Of a stretch of DNA of 44,305 nt, positions 1 through 9,050 are shown in pieces. The stretch's first letter is position 1. Each line of letters opens with the position of its first letter. A program made the translations under genes and the position numbers. This DNA comes from Nodosilinea sp. LEGE 06152 (GTDB lineage: Bacteria; Cyanobacteriota; Cyanobacteriia; Phormidesmidales; Phormidesmidaceae), in contig NZ_JADEWR010000008.1 of NCBI RefSeq assembly GCF_015207525.1, positions 1 to 44,305 of the forward strand, given 5' to 3'. The notes under the pieces were generated by a model. That model made no database searches and was not told the DNA's origin. It saw only the letters and a list, made by a program, of their open reading frames with translations.

Positions 1-142
1 CATCCTCAATGCCATGGTGAGCCATGACACCCTCTGGCAGGCTCCAGCTTGCTCATTGCCGCCAGCTGCCACCCTCATGGCAGCTACTACATAGCAGGGT
101 GAGCTTGACAATCAAGATAATCGCTACAGGTCTTGAGATTTG

Positions 143-268
143 GGCAATCGCGCCCTGGTAACAAGCAATCGCACCCCGGTGATTAACAATCGCGCTCCGG
201 CGATAGGCAATCGCGCTCCGGTGATAAGCAATCGCGCTCCGGCGATAAGCAATCGCACCTCGGTAACA
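143..268 (+). repeat. Six-copy 21-bp tandem repeat
   Basis: A 21-bp unit around GCAATCGCGCTCCGGCGAT is repeated six times with small changes. The period is a multiple of three, so a TTG-started frame at 140-442 runs through it and would encode heptads of the type S-N-R-A-P-V-I. That 100-residue frame has no clear ribosome binding site and its second half resembles no protein I know, so I treat the stretch as repetitive non-coding DNA rather than a gene. The unit contains a partial HIP1 motif (GCAATCGC). I see nothing else in the first 470 bases. Confidence 0.7.
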
Positions 269-470
269 AGTAAGTACGGGGGTGGTTATGCTTCACCATC
301 ATCTGCACTTCATTCAGCCGCGCCCGTTGATATTACTTCCGTAAAGCTGCGCCGGTTTTTCCGGGTCGGCGATCGCAGCGGGCACATTGCCCTGAGCGAC
401 AGGCGAGCCTCCCCAATCTGCCGCCAACCCGGATATTCCTAACTAACTGCCATTAAGGAGCACTGCGACC

Positions 471-830
471 ATGCCCAATACCGATACCAGCCGCCGTTTG
501 CGGTCCACTTACCTCGGCCAGGATGTTGATTCACTACGCGGTGTGCGCACCATTGCCGACTACACCTCCGCCCGCCCCGAGACCACTATCGACGGGCTCC
601 AGAGCAGCTACGCCGAGATGATGGCTGCCCAGGATGAAGAGACCGCGATTATGGTGCGTGCCAAAGCCGCCGCCGACAAGGCTCGCCTGGCCGAGTGGCA
701 GTTTCACCAGAACGTGCTGGCGATGAAAGAATTGGTAAGAGGCGTCTACGGCTCCGACAGCAACGAGGCCCAGGCCGTTGGCTACAAGAAAAAGTCTGAG
801 CGCAAGCGGCCCCGGCGATCGGCTGCATAG
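471..830 (+). CDS. Small conserved-type hypothetical protein (119 aa)
   Basis: I do not recognise a named domain. A good ribosome binding site (AAGGAG about 11 bases before the ATG) and a strong hairpin just after the stop support a real single-gene unit. The protein is soluble: a polar N-terminus, then a predicted long Ala/Glu/Lys-rich helix (residues about 45-95, with a run of alternating Ala and charged residues), then a very basic tail ending in K-K-K-S-E-R-K-R-P-R-R. There is no signal peptide or membrane segment. The basic tail could bind nucleic acid or acidic partners, but that is inference only. Similar short helical proteins are common and uncharacterised in cyanobacteria. Confidence 0.7.
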   Translation: MPNTDTSRRLRSTYLGQDVDSLRGVRTIADYTSARPETTIDGLQSSYAEMMAAQDEETAIMVRAKAAADKARLAEWQFHQNVLAMKELVRGVYGSDSNEAQAVGYKKKSERKRPRRSAA

Positions 831-846
831 ATAGTCATGTTGAACC

Positions 847-884
847 GCATGCCCCTCAAGTCTTTCGAGATTTGGGGGGCATGC
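847..884 (+). terminator. Hairpin terminator after the 119-aa gene
   Basis: Two 16-base arms (847-862 and 869-884) pair completely when G-U pairs are allowed, around a six-base loop. The hairpin lies 17 bases after the stop codon. The following sequence CGTGTGTTTTATG has only a short T-run, so termination may be weak, or the hairpin may stabilise the 3' end of the transcript. The remaining bases to 1153 carry no feature I can support beyond one HIP1 octamer at about 1106. Confidence 0.6.
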
Positions 885-1153
885 CGTGTGTTTTATGTAG
901 GGGCATGGGCGCAGCCAAGTCAAAGGCTTTACGCCGTTTGCCCAGGCCAACCGACGGTAGCCAGAGTGAGTTCAGTAGTATCAGCGTAAGGGTAGGAACC
1001 CCCACGCTCTCTCAACCGACAGAGGCCGATCGGAGGAAGTAGGGGGGGCACCACTCAGGATTCGCAGACTAAGCCGTTACAATAGTTTACGGGGAGCGGT
1101 TTGGGCGATCGCCTCAGCTTTCCTAATTCTCAATCCTCTTCTCTGAGCGTGCT

Positions 1154-3205
1154 ATGGCTTTAAATACCACCCAGGATTCGGCTCAGCACTTTGGTGGCTC
1201 GATCGATATTATCGATACCGAGGCTATTACGGTGACCGGAGAAGTGATGAGCGACCCGCCTGAGGTGCTGGCCCCCGCACCCGTGGCCGAGCCTGCAGTA
1301 TTGCCCGCTGCGCCCCGCACTCTGGCCACCAAAGCCCAAGACCCGTTTGAATCGTTTGGCTACGACCCCCTGGCGATCGCCGCCCACTACCGCCGTCGCC
1401 CGTTTCAGGTTTGGGCGCGGTTTGTCGGCATTTTCTTGCCGCTAATTAGCTTCTTTGCCCAGCTCTGGCTCGATGCCCGCGCCGGTCGCAGTGCCCAAAA
1501 CGAGGTCAAACGGGCGGTGCAGCTGCGCACCATGCTCACAAACCTTGGCCCTGCCTATATCAAAATTGGCCAGGCCCTCTCCACCCGACCCGACCTGGTG
1601 CCGCCGGTCTTTCTCGAAGAGCTGACCACGCTGCAAGACCAAATTCCGCCTTTTCCGAACGTTACTGCCTACCGCTTTATTGAAGAAGAGCTGGGCGCAC
1701 CCCCCAGCCAGATCTACGCCGAAATTTCTGAAAGCCCAATCGCAGCGGCCTCCCTGGGTCAGGTTTACAAAGGCAAACTACACAGCGGCGAAGATGTGGC
1801 CATCAAGGTGCAGCGCCCCGGCCTGGCTCGGAACATCGCTCTAGATCTGCACATTCTGCGCGGGCTGGCCCGCTTTGCCACCAACCGCATCAGCCAGATT
1901 CGCAGCGACCTGGTGGCGATTTTAGACGAGTTTGGCGAGCGCATCTTTGAGGAGATGGACTACACCCACGAGGGCGAAAACGCCCAGCGCTTTGCCAAGC
2001 TCTACGGCCACATCCCCGACATCTACGTGCCCCACGTCTACCCCCAGTACACCGCCCGCCGGGTGCTGACCATGGAGTGGATCGAGGGTACCAAGCTAAC
2101 CAACATTGACAAGCTCGATCGCCTCGGTATCGATGCCAGCCACCTGATCGAGGTGGGAGTGCAGTGTTCGCTGCGGCAGCTACTAGAGCATGGGTTCTTT
2201 CACGCCGACCCCCACCCCGGCAACCTGCTGGCGATGGCCGACGGTCAGCTGGCCTACCTCGACTTTGGCATGATGAGCGAGGTCAAGCCCTACCAGCGCT
2301 ACGGCCTAATCGAGGCGGTGGTGCATATGGTCAACCGCGACTTTGAGGGGCTGGCCAACGACTACGTCAAGCTAGAGTTTCTCACCCCCGATACCGACCT
2401 GACGCCGATTATTCCGGCCCTGGCCAACGTGTTTAGCAATGCCCTGGGGGCCAGCGTCGCCGAGATGAACTTTAAGAGCATTACCGACGATTTTTCAGCG
2501 CTGATGTATGAGTACCCGTTTCGGGTGCCCGCTTACTACGCGCTGATCATCCGCTCGCTGGTGACGCTGGAGGGCATCGCCATCAACGTTGACCCCGAGT
2601 TTAAGGTGCTGAGCAAGGCCTACCCCTATGTGGCCAAGCGGCTGCTCACCGACCCCTCCCCCGAGCTGCGTGCCTCGCTGCAAGACCTGCTGTTTAAAGA
2701 CGGCAGCTTTCGCTGGAACCGACTGGAGAACCTGCTGCGCAACGCCCGCAGCAGCGACGACTACGACATGGACCGGCTGATCGATCAAACCCTAGAGTTT
2801 TTGTTCTCGGAGCGGGGCTCGTTTTTGCGCGATCGCATTGTCGGCGAACTCGTCAACAGCCTTGACAGCCTGGGCCAAACCACGGTGCAAAACCTGACCA
2901 CCGCCGTGCAGCGCCGCCTGGGCCTGAAGAAAGAACCGAAGGCGAAGGCCCCTGCTGGCTCCAGCGATCTCGACCACCTGCGCCGCATTCTAGAGATTCT
3001 CAAAGATACCCCCGGCTTTGATGCCGCCCAGGTGGCGACTCGGATTCCTACCCTGCTGTTTAAGCCTGAGACTCAGGCTATGGGGCAGCAGGTGGTGGCG
3101 GGGCTGGCCCAGCGCGGGCTGGCTCGGCTCATTCGCAACCTGCTGCTAGAAGGGGAGCCTAGCGCCACCCCACCGCAGCTGACTCCCTCGCGCGCTAGTC
3201 TTTGA
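1154..3205 (+). CDS. ABC1/UbiB-family atypical kinase
   Basis: A 683-residue member of the ABC1 (UbiB/AarF/ADCK) family, which supports prenylquinone metabolism and membrane lipid homeostasis. The family hallmarks are all visible: the KxGQ motif as K-I-G-Q at residues 137-140, the alanine-rich nucleotide loop A-A-A-S at 197-200 in place of a kinase glycine loop, the ATP-binding lysine in V-A-I-K-V at 218, the catalytic-loop equivalent H-A-D-P-H-P-G-N at 350-357, and D-F-G at 370-372. A hydrophobic stretch at about 89-105 may associate with the membrane. Residues 1-60 are low complexity and probably disordered. Cyanobacteria carry several paralogues, so a specific name is not justified. The 3' end overlaps the convergent next gene by 11 bases. 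Confidence 0.93.
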   Translation: MALNTTQDSAQHFGGSIDIIDTEAITVTGEVMSDPPEVLAPAPVAEPAVLPAAPRTLATKAQDPFESFGYDPLAIAAHYRRRPFQVWARFVGIFLPLISFFAQLWLDARAGRSAQNEVKRAVQLRTMLTNLGPAYIKIGQALSTRPDLVPPVFLEELTTLQDQIPPFPNVTAYRFIEEELGAPPSQIYAEISESPIAAASLGQVYKGKLHSGEDVAIKVQRPGLARNIALDLHILRGLARFATNRISQIRSDLVAILDEFGERIFEEMDYTHEGENAQRFAKLYGHIPDIYVPHVYPQYTARRVLTMEWIEGTKLTNIDKLDRLGIDASHLIEVGVQCSLRQLLEHGFFHADPHPGNLLAMADGQLAYLDFGMMSEVKPYQRYGLIEAVVHMVNRDFEGLANDYVKLEFLTPDTDLTPIIPALANVFSNALGASVAEMNFKSITDDFSALMYEYPFRVPAYYALIIRSLVTLEGIAINVDPEFKVLSKAYPYVAKRLLTDPSPELRASLQDLLFKDGSFRWNRLENLLRNARSSDDYDMDRLIDQTLEFLFSERGSFLRDRIVGELVNSLDSLGQTTVQNLTTAVQRRLGLKKEPKAKAPAGSSDLDHLRRILEILKDTPGFDAAQVATRIPTLLFKPETQAMGQQVVAGLAQRGLARLIRNLLLEGEPSATPPQLTPSRASL

Positions 3206-3770
3206 GCGGGTCATGGCCCCAGTTCATCAGCGAGTAGCGCCACCGCGTGTCTGTAACATCACCATCAGGCCGCTGAGCCAGGTGACGATGAACATAGCTG
3301 ACCACCTTTTGGATTCGTTGCATATCCTCCTCGGTGTAGTCAGCTTTGTTCTTGTTTAAGATCTCAACAATATGCTTGCCCGACTCGCGGCCTTTGATAT
3401 GACCTGAGTCATCCTTTTGCCCCACCGACTTACTTTCGTCGGTCTCTAGCCAGTTTGCGATCGCATGGGCCGTCATGTTGACTGCCGCTTCAAATTCTCG
3501 AATTTTGTTGCTGTGCTCAGAGGCTAAATTTGACTTCTGAGCCGCTGGCTTAGCCTTACCCGCTAATGCGCTCAGGGCTTCGGGCTTGTGCGCAGTCACT
3601 TTGTCGGTGTGGTCGTTCTTAACCAGATAGCGGGGGTCATCACTCGACGCCGCTACGGGATGGCCATCAACTTCAGTCGGTGCCGTTACCCGCCGTTGAA
3701 TAGTGCCGGTCGTGGTTCCCTGACCTGAGCGCCAGGTAACCTTGTCTCCTTGCTTGAACGTTGGTGCCAT
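3195..3770 (-). CDS. Hva1-TUDOR (DUF2945) + DUF3140 fusion protein
   Basis: The 191-residue product joins two small domains. Residues 6-69 look like the Hva1/TUDOR-like DUF2945 domain: K-Q-G-D-K-V-T-W near the start, then G-T-I, then D-P-R-Y-L-V-K-N and H-K-P-E-A-L. Residues about 88-190 look like DUF3140: E-A-V-N-M-T, W-L-E-T-D-E-S-K-S-V-G-Q-K, Y-V-H-R-H-L-A-Q-R-P, and the terminal W-R-Y-S-L-M-N-W-G-H-D-P-L-K. Both domains are uncharacterised; I recall them mostly as separate small bacterial proteins. A lysine-rich linker (about 70-87) separates them. No signal peptide is present, so it should be cytosolic. Its stop overlaps the end of the convergent kinase gene. The domain names rest on remembered signatures. 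Confidence 0.8.
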   Translation of the reverse strand: MAPTFKQGDKVTWRSGQGTTTGTIQRRVTAPTEVDGHPVAASSDDPRYLVKNDHTDKVTAHKPEALSALAGKAKPAAQKSNLASEHSNKIREFEAAVNMTAHAIANWLETDESKSVGQKDDSGHIKGRESGKHIVEILNKNKADYTEEDMQRIQKVVSYVHRHLAQRPDGDVTDTRWRYSLMNWGHDPLKD

Positions 3771-4186
3771 GTAAGCTGTTGCCTTTAGTACGCTCCTTTA
3801 ACGGTAAAAATTCTCTCTGGGCAAGATCATCGCTCGGTGTACAGATTCTCGTTAAACAGGGGGCAGCTAATCTAGTTGTCTGTTGCGCCTCAGCAGGCTA
3901 AACACTTCGCCCTGCTCTGGTCGCCTTGTTCTGGGGTAATTAAATTTCAACCGGTAGGATTGTTGCTTACTGGCTCCAGGTGGCCAAGCCAGCATCGGTT
4001 ACACACACAGCGAGTAATCATCGCCCTCACCCCTCTGGTGAGCCAGTCATGACACGGCGCAATCGCTCGCGCCCCGGCTGGGGGCTAAAGCTGGTGGGGC
4101 GAAAGGGTTTTGAACTGCCAACAGCAAAGGTGCGCCACCTGAACGATGACGCACCCGGTCGGGTTTGCTGAAGGAGAGAGGTTGCC
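3771..4186. other. Intergenic region, no supported gene
   Basis: The 416 bases between the divergently read fusion gene and the end of the dehydrogenase gene contain only short overlapping frames on both strands (for example 3980-4171 and 4027-4227) without ribosome binding sites or recognisable products. On the minus strand about 4091-4160 resembles the 3' half of a tRNA ending in ACCA, but it does not fold as one (see rejected items). Confidence 0.5.
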
Positions 4187-5392
4187 CTAGGTCGCGACGG
4201 CGGCGGGCAGGCTGCTTGCCGTTTCAAACGGTTTTAGCACTACCTTGATACAGTCTTCTTCCTTGTCGCGGAAGATCTTGTAGGCGCGGGGAGCCTCTTC
4301 TAAAGGTAGCTTGTGGGTAATTAAGAACGAGGGGTCAATATCGCCCTGCTGAATGCGCTCAAGCAGGGGTCGGAGGTATTTGTGTACGTGGGTCTGGCCC
4401 GATCGCATGGTCAGCGCCTTATTCACAAAAGCCCCCATCGGCATTTTGTCGATAAAGCCGCCGTAGACGCCGGGCACCGAGATCTTGCCTCCCTTGCGGC
4501 AGGCCACGATTGCCTGGCGCAGCACCATAGCTCGCCCCGTCTCCATGCGAACGGCCTGCATGACCGTGTCATAGAGCGCCATCGCGCCTGTGCCGTGGGC
4601 CTCCATACCGACGGCATCAATGCAGCAGTCGGGCCCTAGCCCGCCGGTCATTTCCTTAAGGGCAATGCCAGCATCCATCTCTTCGTAGTTGATAATTTCG
4701 GCTCCGGCGGCGGCGGCTAGGGCCAATCGCTCAGGCAGGCGATCGATGGCGATCACCCGTTCGGCCCCCAGCATCATGGCGCTGCGGATAGCAAACTGGC
4801 CGACGGGGCCACAGCCCCACACCGCCACCACCTCACCGGGCTGAATGTCGCAGTTTTCGGCGGCCATATAGCCAGTAGGGAAGATATCAGTGAGAAACAG
4901 CACCTGCTCATCGGTGAGGCCATCGGGCACCTTGAGCGGACCCACATTGGCAAACGGCACCCGCACGTACTCGGCCTGACCGCCCGCATAGCCGCCCAGC
5001 AGGTGGGAGTAGCCAAACAGCCCAGCGGGCGAATGGCCGTACAGCTTTTCGGACATCCAGGCATTGGGGTTGGTGTTGTCGCACAGCGACCACAGATCGC
5101 GGTTGCAGAAAAAGCAGTTGCCGCAGGAGATCGTAAAGGGCACCACGACGCGATCGCCCTTCTTCAGGTTGGTCACCTCAGGGCCAGTTTCGACCACCTC
5201 TCCCATAAACTCGTGCCCCAAAATATCCCCCGACTTCATCGTGGGAATGTAGCCATCGTAAAGGTGCAGGTCAGACCCGCAAATGGCGGTAGAGGTCACC
5301 TTAAGAATGGCGTCGTGGGGGTTGAGAATCTTGGGGTCGGGTACGGTATCAACCCGTACGTCTTGGGAACCGTGCCAGCAAACAGCTTTCAT
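4187..5392 (-). CDS. Zn-dependent alcohol/formaldehyde dehydrogenase-like protein
   Basis: A 401-residue medium-chain dehydrogenase/reductase that would oxidise an alcohol or aldehyde with NAD(P). I start at the ATG giving M-K-A-V-C-W because AGGAG lies seven bases before it; a frame open 13 codons further upstream has no such site. Visible motifs are the catalytic zinc ligands C38-G-S-D and G-H-E at 59-61, the four structural-zinc cysteines C90, C93, C96 and C104, and the dinucleotide loop G-C-G-P-V-G at 193-198. The insert around residues 105-145 and the overall length fit the glutathione-independent formaldehyde-dehydrogenase-like branch rather than classical ADH. The substrate is not determined by the sequence. 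It heads a run of stress- and envelope-type genes. Confidence 0.9.
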   Translation of the reverse strand: MKAVCWHGSQDVRVDTVPDPKILNPHDAILKVTSTAICGSDLHLYDGYIPTMKSGDILGHEFMGEVVETGPEVTNLKKGDRVVVPFTISCGNCFFCNRDLWSLCDNTNPNAWMSEKLYGHSPAGLFGYSHLLGGYAGGQAEYVRVPFANVGPLKVPDGLTDEQVLFLTDIFPTGYMAAENCDIQPGEVVAVWGCGPVGQFAIRSAMMLGAERVIAIDRLPERLALAAAAGAEIINYEEMDAGIALKEMTGGLGPDCCIDAVGMEAHGTGAMALYDTVMQAVRMETGRAMVLRQAIVACRKGGKISVPGVYGGFIDKMPMGAFVNKALTMRSGQTHVHKYLRPLLERIQQGDIDPSFLITHKLPLEEAPRAYKIFRDKEEDCIKVVLKPFETASSLPAAVAT

Positions 5393-5480
5393 CAATTTCT
5401 CCTGGATGGGGGGGCCGAATGGCCAGGACAAGGGGCTAACGTCGGGATGGTAGGAAGGAGCGGGGGCTAAGGATTACGAC

Positions 5481-5972
5481 CTACCGCGCGCTGTCGTAGC
5501 GCTTCAGGGTCGGGTTGGGGTTGGGGTTAGGCTGGGTGTTGGGGTTAGCGGCATTTTGGCCCGGGTTTGCATCGCCATTGCCGGGTAGAACGTCCTGCAC
5601 CGCATCCTTAACGCTTCCCAAAATTCCTCTGGCCTGGTCTTCGGGGGCCTGGCTGCGCTCTGCGGCGATCGCGGGGTCAACGCCACCGTTGAAGTTTTCG
5701 TTGCTCAAAGGGTTGCGCGACTGACGAACGGCCTCGGCTTCGTAGCGTCTTCCGTCGAGGTTGTCGCCGGCCTGGGCGGGCTGGGCGAAGGTACCGGCGG
5801 CACCCAGCCAGAGCACCATCGCCAGCGTGGTCACGGCTACGGCTTGGGTGGCCACACGCGCCAGGGGACGCAGACCCAGAACGCCAAAGCCAGAGCTAAG
5901 CCGCTGGCAGAAGCTAGAGAACTGGCTGCGAATCGAAACGGACAAAAAGCGAGAACGAAAGAATGTAAACAT
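5481..5972 (-). CDS. Secreted or membrane-anchored Asn/Pro-rich small protein
   Basis: An unrecognised 163-residue protein (counting from the ATG at 5972; a TTG seven codons upstream is also possible). A basic N-terminal stretch of about 40 residues precedes a hydrophobic segment containing A-V-T-T-L-A-M-V-L-W-L-G-A, which ends in A-Q-P-A-Q-A-G, a plausible signal-peptidase site. The mature part would be about 95 residues, polar, and would finish in an N-P-N-P-N-P-like run. Export to the periplasm or outer layers is an inference. The ribosome binding site is weak. Its neighbours are the dehydrogenase and the SRPBCC gene on the same strand. Confidence 0.6.
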   Translation of the reverse strand: MFTFFRSRFLSVSIRSQFSSFCQRLSSGFGVLGLRPLARVATQAVAVTTLAMVLWLGAAGTFAQPAQAGDNLDGRRYEAEAVRQSRNPLSNENFNGGVDPAIAAERSQAPEDQARGILGSVKDAVQDVLPGNGDANPGQNAANPNTQPNPNPNPTLKRYDSAR

Positions 5973-6062
5973 AGTTTTACTCAGAAACGTCAAAGTTTGA
6001 ATTGACAGTGGGCCTTAGCCGATCGCGGCCCTAGGACCAGCGGCGGCTGAGGCCCTGGGCGG

Positions 6063-6755
6063 TTAAGCCCCCTTGGGCTGCCCCTCGGTAGTGGCAATCT
6101 CTCCAGCTTCCATCAGCTGCTTAAAGCGACTTAGCTCGTCGCCGATCTGCTGCTCGGGTTCTTCGCCAAAGAGCTTGGCAATCATGGTTCCGAGCATGCC
6201 ACCCGGCGGCTGATACTCCATCACCACCTTGACCTCGGTGCCGCGATCGCCAGCGCTGGGCTGAAACCGCACAAAGCCGGAGTTTTCTACTGGGGCATCG
6301 TCAGTAGAGGTCCAGGCGATCAGGCGGTTGGGCTCGTCGTTGACAATCACGGCATCCCACTCAATGTCTTGGCCCATGGGGGCGTTGGCCACCCAGTGGG
6401 AGCGGCGATCGTCAATTACCTGTACCGATTTCAGGTGGCGCATAAAGGTGGGCAACTGGCTGAGGTTGCGCCAGAAGCTATAGAGGTCGGCGGCGGAACG
6501 GTTGATGGTAACGGTCTTCTCAACTCGAATGGCGTGATCTAAACCCACGGCGTCTTCTACCTGTTTGACAGTGCTTTTGCCCTGGGTGCCCTGGTACACC
6601 AAGCCTCCACCAGCGACGGCGGTCAAAATGCCCTTCAGCGATCGCTGCTGCAGGCCCGTTAGCACCATTGCCCCACCGCCAATAATTGAAGCCCAGCGCT
6701 CTAGGTCGCCCGCCTGCTTATCAATAGGGGTCTGGGTGCTCATAGAGTTTTCCAT
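6063..6755 (-). CDS. Membrane-associated SRPBCC (START-like) protein
   Basis: The 230-residue product has a Gly/Ala-rich hydrophobic N-terminal part (about residues 24-57), resembling the short membrane module seen in YgaP/DUF2892-type proteins. A SRPBCC/polyketide-cyclase-like domain follows at about 75-215. The latter shows the usual pattern: V-E-K-T-V-T-I-N-R-S-A, then S-F-W-R-N-L-S-Q-L-P-T-F-M, then E-W-D-A-V-I, then F-R-F/V-V-M-E-Y strands and a long C-terminal helix. Such domains bind hydrophobic ligands in a deep cavity; the ligand here is unknown. A textbook AGGAGG lies seven bases before the start. It belongs to the same minus-strand group as the dehydrogenase and the small exported protein. 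Confidence 0.85.
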   Translation of the reverse strand: MENSMSTQTPIDKQAGDLERWASIIGGGAMVLTGLQQRSLKGILTAVAGGGLVYQGTQGKSTVKQVEDAVGLDHAIRVEKTVTINRSAADLYSFWRNLSQLPTFMRHLKSVQVIDDRRSHWVANAPMGQDIEWDAVIVNDEPNRLIAWTSTDDAPVENSGFVRFQPSAGDRGTEVKVVMEYQPPGGMLGTMIAKLFGEEPEQQIGDELSRFKQLMEAGEIATTEGQPKGA

Positions 6756-7300
6756 ATCAATGCCTCCTAACAGCTGGGCTGCGATACATAGGTCAAGTCA
6801 GCATGCCAACTGGGGTTAAACCGTTTGCAGCCCGACCAATGACTCGACCAGTGGCCAGCCGCAGCTCAAACTCACCCGTTAAACATGGCTTCAGCCTAAG
6901 AGGCAAACCAGCAATCTCCTTCGGTCTTAAGGCAGAAACCAGCCAAAAATTAGCGCGCCATCAGGGATAGATAACCTGGCTGGGGCGATCGCGGCAGCCA
7001 TAGCCCAAAGCAGGCTAATAAACTCGCTTTTTGCCCCAACCGCCTGGCGCAGCCCGACTATGGGATCACAAAAGTATTCTGCGGCTAAACCCTTCCGCAG
7101 CCTCCCGTCAAGCCTCCAGCAGTGCTCCAGGACTGGCGGTATCCATTCTGCTGTTAGGGTTGCGGCCCCGCCCAAAATTGCGATCGATGCCGATGAAAAA
7201 ATTGGTTCATTTTGGGGCATGATTAGATGACATCTATCGCTGGATATAGACTAATCTATGCCTTTAGGTAGATGCGAAGTCGCCTAGTAGAGTTGCCATC
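6756..7300. other. Intergenic region with only doubtful frames
   Basis: No gene is well supported in these 545 bases. The minus-strand frame 6927-7220 (97 codons) begins with an ATG but has no ribosome binding site and its translation lacks domain features, so I do not call it. No terminator or tRNA was seen. Confidence 0.45.
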
Positions 7301-7561
7301 ATGAACGACAGCTGGCTTTCGGATTACGTTATTTACTCTGAGCGAGAAGGCCAGGGCTTTGCACGACGAGCCTGCCGCCCGATAGAGTCGCACATTAAAA
7401 AGATGCTGGGGCTGCCGGTCAGCGAACTCTCTATTCAGGCCGAAATCAAGTACCTCAACCTGGTGGCGGGCGGCGCAACCTGCGAGTGTCCAGCCTGCAA
7501 GTTAAGAGCTCCCGGCAGCGCGGGTATTTTTTGGGCTGTAACCCGAAAAAGCGCCGCCTAG
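7301..7561 (+). CDS. Possible small protein with Cys-x-Cys-x-x-Cys motif (86 aa)
   Basis: An unrecognised 86-residue frame. In its favour are an ATG start, a charged and fairly normal composition, a predicted helix through I-E-S-H-I-K-K-M-L, and a C-E-C-P-A-C cluster near residue 60 that could bind a metal. A near-perfect hairpin terminator also starts 23 bases after the stop. Against it are a poor ribosome binding site and a C-terminal tail after the cysteines that looks random. It may be a frameshifted or shortened remnant of a longer protein. Confidence 0.4.
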   Translation: MNDSWLSDYVIYSEREGQGFARRACRPIESHIKKMLGLPVSELSIQAEIKYLNLVAGGATCECPACKLRAPGSAGIFWAVTRKSAA

Positions 7562-7583
7562 GAGAGCTAGTTAGACACATTTT

Positions 7584-7614
7584 ATACCGTACGGTTGATG
7601 AAACCGTACGGTAT
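7584..7614 (+). terminator. Strong hairpin terminator
   Basis: Thirteen-base arms pair perfectly around a five-base loop (GATGA). The core of each arm, ACCGTACGGT, is itself palindromic, and ATTTTC follows on the plus strand. It is placed to end the transcript of the 86-residue frame. The palindromic core means it could alternatively be a binding site for a dimeric regulator. Confidence 0.65.
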
Positions 7615-8129
7615 TTTCGATCTTTGTAGCCGTGCAATAGACTTGATAACACGCTACCGCTCGGCAGGGGTCGTGTCAGTGAGTTGCACTGGTCATACTG
7701 CACTACGGTGTAGAGCCGATGGAATTGCCTAACATAGCCCTACCCCGCTTCGTGCCGTTATTTGGCATTGGCAGGGCATTTTAGCCAAGTTTGCGTCTTG
7801 CGATAGAGATTTCTGTTGGGGCTAAAACTGTATATTTGCCTCAATATGAGTCTTACGTGTGGCAATCTCGCAACTTCGCGTGAATTGCAGAAATCTGTAG
7901 GGCAGGTGTCCTGGTTTAGGGGCAGGTTTTCGTAATCTCGTTTCAGGCTGTTTTGCGTGCATGAGTAAATGCATTGCCAGAACGGCAAAATTTCAATGTG
8001 AAATCGAACGCGATGCAAAGATGGTTTGCATCACTGCGTTCGGATACTTAGATATTCGTGTTTAAATCACGAAGTGTCTAAACACGGTTGGAGCCGAAGC
8101 GTAATCAGCAGAGTGACAAGAGTTTTACA
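7615..8129. other. Intergenic region before yihY-like gene
   Basis: About 515 bases lie between the terminator and the YihY/BrkB start. A minus-strand frame at 7758-8018 gives an improbable Cys/Arg-rich product and is not called. The base composition is more AT-rich than the neighbouring genes. I see no RNA gene or repeat. Confidence 0.4.
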
Positions 8130-9041
8130 ATGAGCCCCAAACAAGTCTGGCGACTACTGAAGCAAGCATTTCAGGAGTGGAACCGGGATAAGGCCTCACA
8201 ACTGGCTGCCGCACTGGCCTACTACACGCTTTTTTCGCTGGCTCCGCTGCTGATTTTGGCGATCGCAGTCGCGGGCCTATTTTTTGACAGTGCAGCCGTA
8301 CGTGACCAGCTGATGGGTCAGGTCGAGTCGTTAATCGGTGGCGCTGGGGCCGACTTTGTTCGCACCGTGCTCGACAACGCCAATCGTCCTGGTCAAAATT
8401 CTGGTGTGATTGCCTCAATTATTAGTATTGTGTTGCTGCTGGTGGGTGCTACCGGCGTGCTAACCCAGCTGCAGCTAGCGCTCAACACCATTTGGAACCT
8501 CGAAACCCGTGCTGATATCGGCATTGTGAACCTGGTGCGCAAGCGAGTCTTGTCTCTGGGAATGGTTATGGTAATCGGGTTTTTGCTGCTGGTGTCGCTG
8601 GTTGTCAGCTCCGTCATCTCTGGGTTTTCGACCTACCTTCACGCCCTGGTACCAGGGCTAGATGCCCTGGTGCAGCTAATCAATTTTTTGGTGGCTTTTG
8701 GATTAACCACGCTGCTATTTGCCGCCCTGTTTAAGTATTTGCCCGATGCGGTCATTTCCTGGCGAGATGTGTGGTTTGGCGCGATCGCTACCGCCATTCT
8801 GTTTTCCATAGGCAAATATTTAATCGGTCTTTATCTGGGCAATAGCGGGTTTGGTTCGTCCTACGGGGCGGCAGGGTCAGTCATTATTCTGCTAATTTGG
8901 GTGTTTTATTCGGCTCAAATTTTGTTTTATGGAGCCGAACTTACACAAGTCTACAGCCAACGCTTTGGCTCCCCCATCAAGCCGAATAAGTACGCTGTTT
9001 TGAGTGAGCCCTCCCCCCAAAGGCAATCTGACTCAGTTTGA
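8130..9041 (+). CDS. YihY/BrkB-family inner-membrane protein
   Basis: A 303-residue polytopic membrane protein of the YihY/virulence factor BrkB family (once misassigned as RNase BN). The N-terminal W-N-R-D-K-A-S-Q-L-A-A-A-L-A-Y-Y is the family hallmark. It is followed by about six membrane segments, including S-L-A-P-L-L-I-L-A-I and the last one, S-V-I-I-L-L-I-W-V-F-Y-S-A-Q-I-L-F-Y-G-A-E. The molecular function is not established; roles in envelope integrity or transport have been suggested for the family. I use the ATG at 8130 because it directly precedes the conserved N-terminus; a TTG at 8088 would add 14 polar residues. Confidence 0.9.
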   Translation: MSPKQVWRLLKQAFQEWNRDKASQLAAALAYYTLFSLAPLLILAIAVAGLFFDSAAVRDQLMGQVESLIGGAGADFVRTVLDNANRPGQNSGVIASIISIVLLLVGATGVLTQLQLALNTIWNLETRADIGIVNLVRKRVLSLGMVMVIGFLLLVSLVVSSVISGFSTYLHALVPGLDALVQLINFLVAFGLTTLLFAALFKYLPDAVISWRDVWFGAIATAILFSIGKYLIGLYLGNSGFGSSYGAAGSVIILLIWVFYSAQILFYGAELTQVYSQRFGSPIKPNKYAVLSEPSPQRQSDSV

Positions 9042-9050
9042 ATTTGCCAA

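Noticed and set aside
140..442. 100-codon frame through the 21-bp repeat
   Set aside because: TTG start, no ribosome binding site, repetitive first half and a second half without protein-like features.
4091..4170. tRNA-like sequence on the minus strand ending in CCCCACCA with a GTTCAAAA loop
   Set aside because: The five-base T-stem does not pair, the acceptor arm has no 5' partner and the anticodon arm is incomplete. At most a decayed remnant.
6927..7220. 97-codon minus-strand frame
   Set aside because: No ribosome binding site, no domain pattern, and equally long frames lie opposite it.
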